Shown here: positions 33,204 to 35,493 of the stretch, in pieces
Position numbering within the stretch: the first letter of the stretch is position 1
How the letters are laid out: every line of letters begins with the position of its first letter
NCBI GenBank assembly: GCA_903844815.1
Contig: CAIMVD010000077.1
Span: 1-35,493 of the forward strand
Reading direction: 5' to 3'
Length of the DNA: 35,493 nt
DNA from: an uncultured Bacteroidota bacterium
GTDB lineage: Bacteria > Bacteroidota > Bacteroidia > Bacteroidales > VadinHA17
Made by a program: the position numbers and the translations under genes
Notes under the pieces: model-generated
Seen by the model: the letters and a program-made list of their open reading frames with translations, nothing else
Told to the model about the DNA's origin: nothing
Databases searched by the model: none

Positions 33204-34964
33204 ATGATCCGCAGAAATTCCTTCAGAAACAATCTGTTCCTATATTACACCGCAATTTTTGTGGTTTTTACTTTTGTTACCCTTAGTTTCCTATATAACA
33301 GGGAGAAAAATTATCGAATTGGAACCCTGAACGATGAACTCGACAAGATCACGACTGTCACAGAAAACTACATCAGGGCAAACTCTGTTTACGAAAAAGA
33401 TAATTTTCATATCGTTGATTCCATTGTTAAACTACTGCCTCAACCAAACCTCCGGATAACTTTAATAAGCATTCAGGGCAGTATTTTGTATGATAATTTT
33501 GTTCATGACTGGCAAGGAATGGGAAATCACCTTGACAGGCCAGAGGTCATTGCTTCAAAAAATTCAGATTATGGTGCTTCAGTAAGGGTCTCTCAAACTA
33601 CCGGTCAGGAGTTTTACTACTACTCCAAAAATTTCGGTAGATACTTCATAAGAGCAGCTGTGATTTACGATGTAAGAATGGAACATTTTCTGGAAGCTAA
33701 AAAAATATTCCTTCTCATCATTTTTATTGCATTCATCGGGATATGGTCAGTAATGCTGGTCATTACAAACAGGTTCACAGAATCTATCTCCAAGCTGAAG
33801 GATTTCGCACTTCGCGTCAGTAAGAACGAATCAATAGATATAAATTCCGGGTTCGCTAAAAAAGAAATCGGCGTTATAGGCGATGAAATTCTGGAAATAT
33901 ACAACAACCTTCTTCAGACAAAAAATGACCTGGCAAATGAGAAGGAGAAGCTTTTCAGCCACCTGAACGCACTTGATGAGGGTGTCGCTTTTTTCCAGAA
34001 GGACAGGACTATAATACTCAGCAACAATCACTTTATGCAGCTGATAAATATGATCTCGGGTGATCTTAAAATCACCTCTTCGAATTATTACGGGATAACT
34101 GAATTCAATGAAATTACTGATTTCCTTGAGAAATATTCAGGTAGCGATATCTCCGGAGAAGATCTTCCCAAAACAGAATATCAGATTGCAAAGGATGGAA
34201 GGTTTTTCCGGGTTCAATGTGTAATCTTTAATGATAAAAGCTATGAAGTAATCCTCAGCGATGTTACAAAGATCGGCAAAAACAAACTCATCAAGCAGCA
34301 GATGACATCAAATATAGCTCACGAACTTAAGACCCCTGTCTCTTCTGTTAAGGGCTATATCGAGACCATTATGAATGATCCTGGCATGGAACAGAAGAAA
34401 CGGAAATATTTTCTCGAAAAAGCACTTGCCCAGACCGACAGGCTGACTGACCTGATAAACGATATTGTAGCCCTGAATAAAATCGAAGAGGCAGGAACGA
34501 GTTTTCTTCCGGAAAAAATAAAAATCAAAAAGATAATACACGAAGTGCGCGAGAACTTCAAATCGGCAATTGACGCGCGCCAGATGATGGTAAATATTGA
34601 GGTTGGCGACAGTCTTATAGTACACGGTAACAAGTCTCTTATTTTGTCGGTTTTTCAAAACCTGATCGAAAACGCAATACATTATGCCGGAGAAAATACA
34701 ACAATCACAATTTTGGTATATAATGAGGATAAGAAATTCTACCATTTCTCATTGTCAGATAATGGGATTGGAATACCTGAAGAGCATATAAACAGAGTGT
34801 TCGAGCGTTTTTACCGTATCGATTCCGGAAGGTCGCGAAAAACAGGGGGTACAGGCCTGGGTCTGGCAATTGTAAAAAATGCAGTTTTGCTTCACAAAGG
34901 CGAGATCTCAGTCAGGAACAGAGCCGGTGGCGGAACAGAATTTCTATTCTCCCTTCCAAAATAA
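33204..34964 (+). CDS. PhoR-like sensor histidine kinase
   Basis: 586 residues. Two membrane helices (about 10-31 and 170-192) enclose a periplasmic sensor region of about 135 residues. A HAMP-like stretch and a PAS-like domain (about 255-355) follow. The phospho-accepting His is His373 in SNIAHELKTPVSSVKGYI. The ATP-binding domain has FQNLIENAIHYAGE (N box), SDNGIGIPEEH (G1), ERFYRIDSGRS (F box) and GGTGLGLAIVKN (G2). All catalytic motifs are intact. The start at 33204 is 19 bp after the regulator stop. The frame is open to 33123, but that would overlap the regulator and add no membrane signal. It phosphorylates the upstream regulator. Confidence 0.93.
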   Translation: MIRRNSFRNNLFLYYTAIFVVFTFVTLSFLYNREKNYRIGTLNDELDKITTVTENYIRANSVYEKDNFHIVDSIVKLLPQPNLRITLISIQGSILYDNFVHDWQGMGNHLDRPEVIASKNSDYGASVRVSQTTGQEFYYYSKNFGRYFIRAAVIYDVRMEHFLEAKKIFLLIIFIAFIGIWSVMLVITNRFTESISKLKDFALRVSKNESIDINSGFAKKEIGVIGDEILEIYNNLLQTKNDLANEKEKLFSHLNALDEGVAFFQKDRTIILSNNHFMQLINMISGDLKITSSNYYGITEFNEITDFLEKYSGSDISGEDLPKTEYQIAKDGRFFRVQCVIFNDKSYEVILSDVTKIGKNKLIKQQMTSNIAHELKTPVSSVKGYIETIMNDPGMEQKKRKYFLEKALAQTDRLTDLINDIVALNKIEEAGTSFLPEKIKIKKIIHEVRENFKSAIDARQMMVNIEVGDSLIVHGNKSLILSVFQNLIENAIHYAGENTTITILVYNEDKKFYHFSLSDNGIGIPEEHINRVFERFYRIDSGRSRKTGGTGLGLAIVKNAVLLHKGEISVRNRAGGGTEFLFSLPK

Positions 34965-34977
34965 AAACATATATACA

Positions 34978-35412
34978 ATGACTGAAAAATGGCTTCTCTG
35001 GGCTGCACAGCTGCAGTCGATAGCTCAGGCCGGACTGACGTACGGCGCTGACAAGTATGACCTTGACAGGTACGAACAGATAAGGACCATCGCAATTGAT
35101 ATTATGCACCAATACACCGAAATTGACCACAGGAAATTAAGAGACATATTTGCCTCTGAAACCGGCTATCAGACTCCAAAGGTCGATATACGGGCTTCTG
35201 TTATCAGCGATGGAAAGATTTTGATGGTTAAGGAGAAGGAAGACGGGAGGTGGTCACTCCCCGGAGGATGGGCCGATGTAAATACATCTGTTAGCGAATC
35301 GATTATAAGGGAATGCCTTGAAGAAGCAGGAGCTAAGGTTCTCCCAAAAAGAATATTCAGACCTCCAAGACCTCTCCCTGATTATCAGCCAATAAGATGC
35401 TGTTGGGCGTAA
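34978..35412 (+). CDS. Nudix hydrolase, 3' end replaced (likely truncated)
   Basis: 144 residues where family members of this type (N-terminal helical Nudix_N domain plus Nudix domain) are usually about 200. The N-terminal part is typical (MTEKWLLWAAQLQSIAQAGLTYG, RYEQIRTIAIDIM, ETGYQTPKVDIRASVI). The Nudix box GWADVNTSVSESIIRECLEEAG (97-118) is present, with Thr103 in place of the usual first Glu. After about residue 125 (VLPKRI) the expected continuation (roughly AVLDR...HVYKLFF) is absent, replaced by FRPPRPLPDYQPIRCCWA and a stop. The gene lacks its last beta strands and helix, so it is probably inactive or broken by an insertion. It follows the kinase gene by 13 bp. The start is the ATG at 34978. 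Confidence 0.7.
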   Translation: MTEKWLLWAAQLQSIAQAGLTYGADKYDLDRYEQIRTIAIDIMHQYTEIDHRKLRDIFASETGYQTPKVDIRASVISDGKILMVKEKEDGRWSLPGGWADVNTSVSESIIRECLEEAGAKVLPKRIFRPPRPLPDYQPIRCCWA

Positions 35413-35437
35413 ACTAAAAATCGTTACTTTTGGAGGC

Positions 35438-35493
35438 ATGGGACAACTATTACTACCAATTTTCCCAAGCGATACGCGAATGATAACGCCGAC
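35438..35493 (+). CDS. Start of an unidentified CDS at window end, possibly transposase
   Basis: ATG at 35438 opens a frame that runs off the window (MGQLLLPIFPSDTRMITP). GGAGG lies one base before it, and TACTTTTG (35425-35432) matches TAnnTTTG. It starts just after the point where the Nudix gene loses its family sequence, so an insertion-sequence left end carrying its own transposase gene is the simplest explanation. The visible residues are too few to name a family. Confidence 0.35.
   Translation, partial: MGQLLLPIFPSDTRMITP

Overview
The window reads as chromosomal DNA of a member of the Bacteroidota, probably a Bacteroidales/Marinilabiliales-type environmental or gut anaerobe. The basis is TonB-dependent receptors with N-terminal carboxypeptidase-regulatory-like domains, many signal peptides and lipoproteins, M56/TonB fusion proteins, a rhamnosidase and a rhamnogalacturonyl hydrolase, and promoters matching the Bacteroides pattern (TTTG, about 20 bp, TAnnTTTG). 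No rRNA, tRNA, CRISPR array or complete mobile element was seen.

Layout. 1-161: a GC-rich inverted-repeat element. 162-1862: an exported MG2/plug-like protein. 2014-4018 (minus): a two-gene operon of a secreted GATase-like protein and a GH88/105 unsaturated rhamnogalacturonyl hydrolase, divergent from a secreted DUF1080 sugar-hydrolase-like protein (4185-4949). 5102-7764: a small lipoprotein translationally coupled to a TonB-dependent receptor. 7794-9130 (minus): an AlkD-like protein and a Tag-type 3-methyladenine glycosylase. 9223-11557 (minus): a TPR protein and an unknown secreted coiled-coil protein.

11838-21265 is the most unusual part. It holds three BlaI-type repressor / M56 (BlaR1-type) membrane metallopeptidase pairs in a row, with no beta-lactamase and no penicillin-binding sensor domain. 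Each M56 protein carries a different periplasmic tail: two POTRA-like domains; three carboxypeptidase-regulatory-like domains plus plug-like segments, a TonB C-terminal domain and a lipocalin-like end; or one such domain, a plug-like segment and two to three TonB C-terminal domains. Each module has a Bacteroides-type promoter overlapped or flanked by repeats that look like operators. Hairpin arrays of short repeats sit in front of modules 2 and 3 and after module 3. My inference is a set of proteolysis-controlled envelope-sensing switches that arose by duplication and tail swapping.

21538-24672 is a GH106-type lipoprotein, followed by the only gene-free stretch over 300 bp (24673-25096: a hairpin array and then a promoter). 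25097-26725 is a FadL-family porin, convergent with an unknown secreted protein. 27697-32245 is a TonB-dependent receptor with a BIG2/beta-helix surface lipoprotein, followed by an OmpR/PhoB-type response regulator, a PhoR-like histidine kinase and a Nudix hydrolase. The Nudix gene loses family similarity before its end. A new reading frame of unknown type starts at the window edge, consistent with an insertion or recombination junction.
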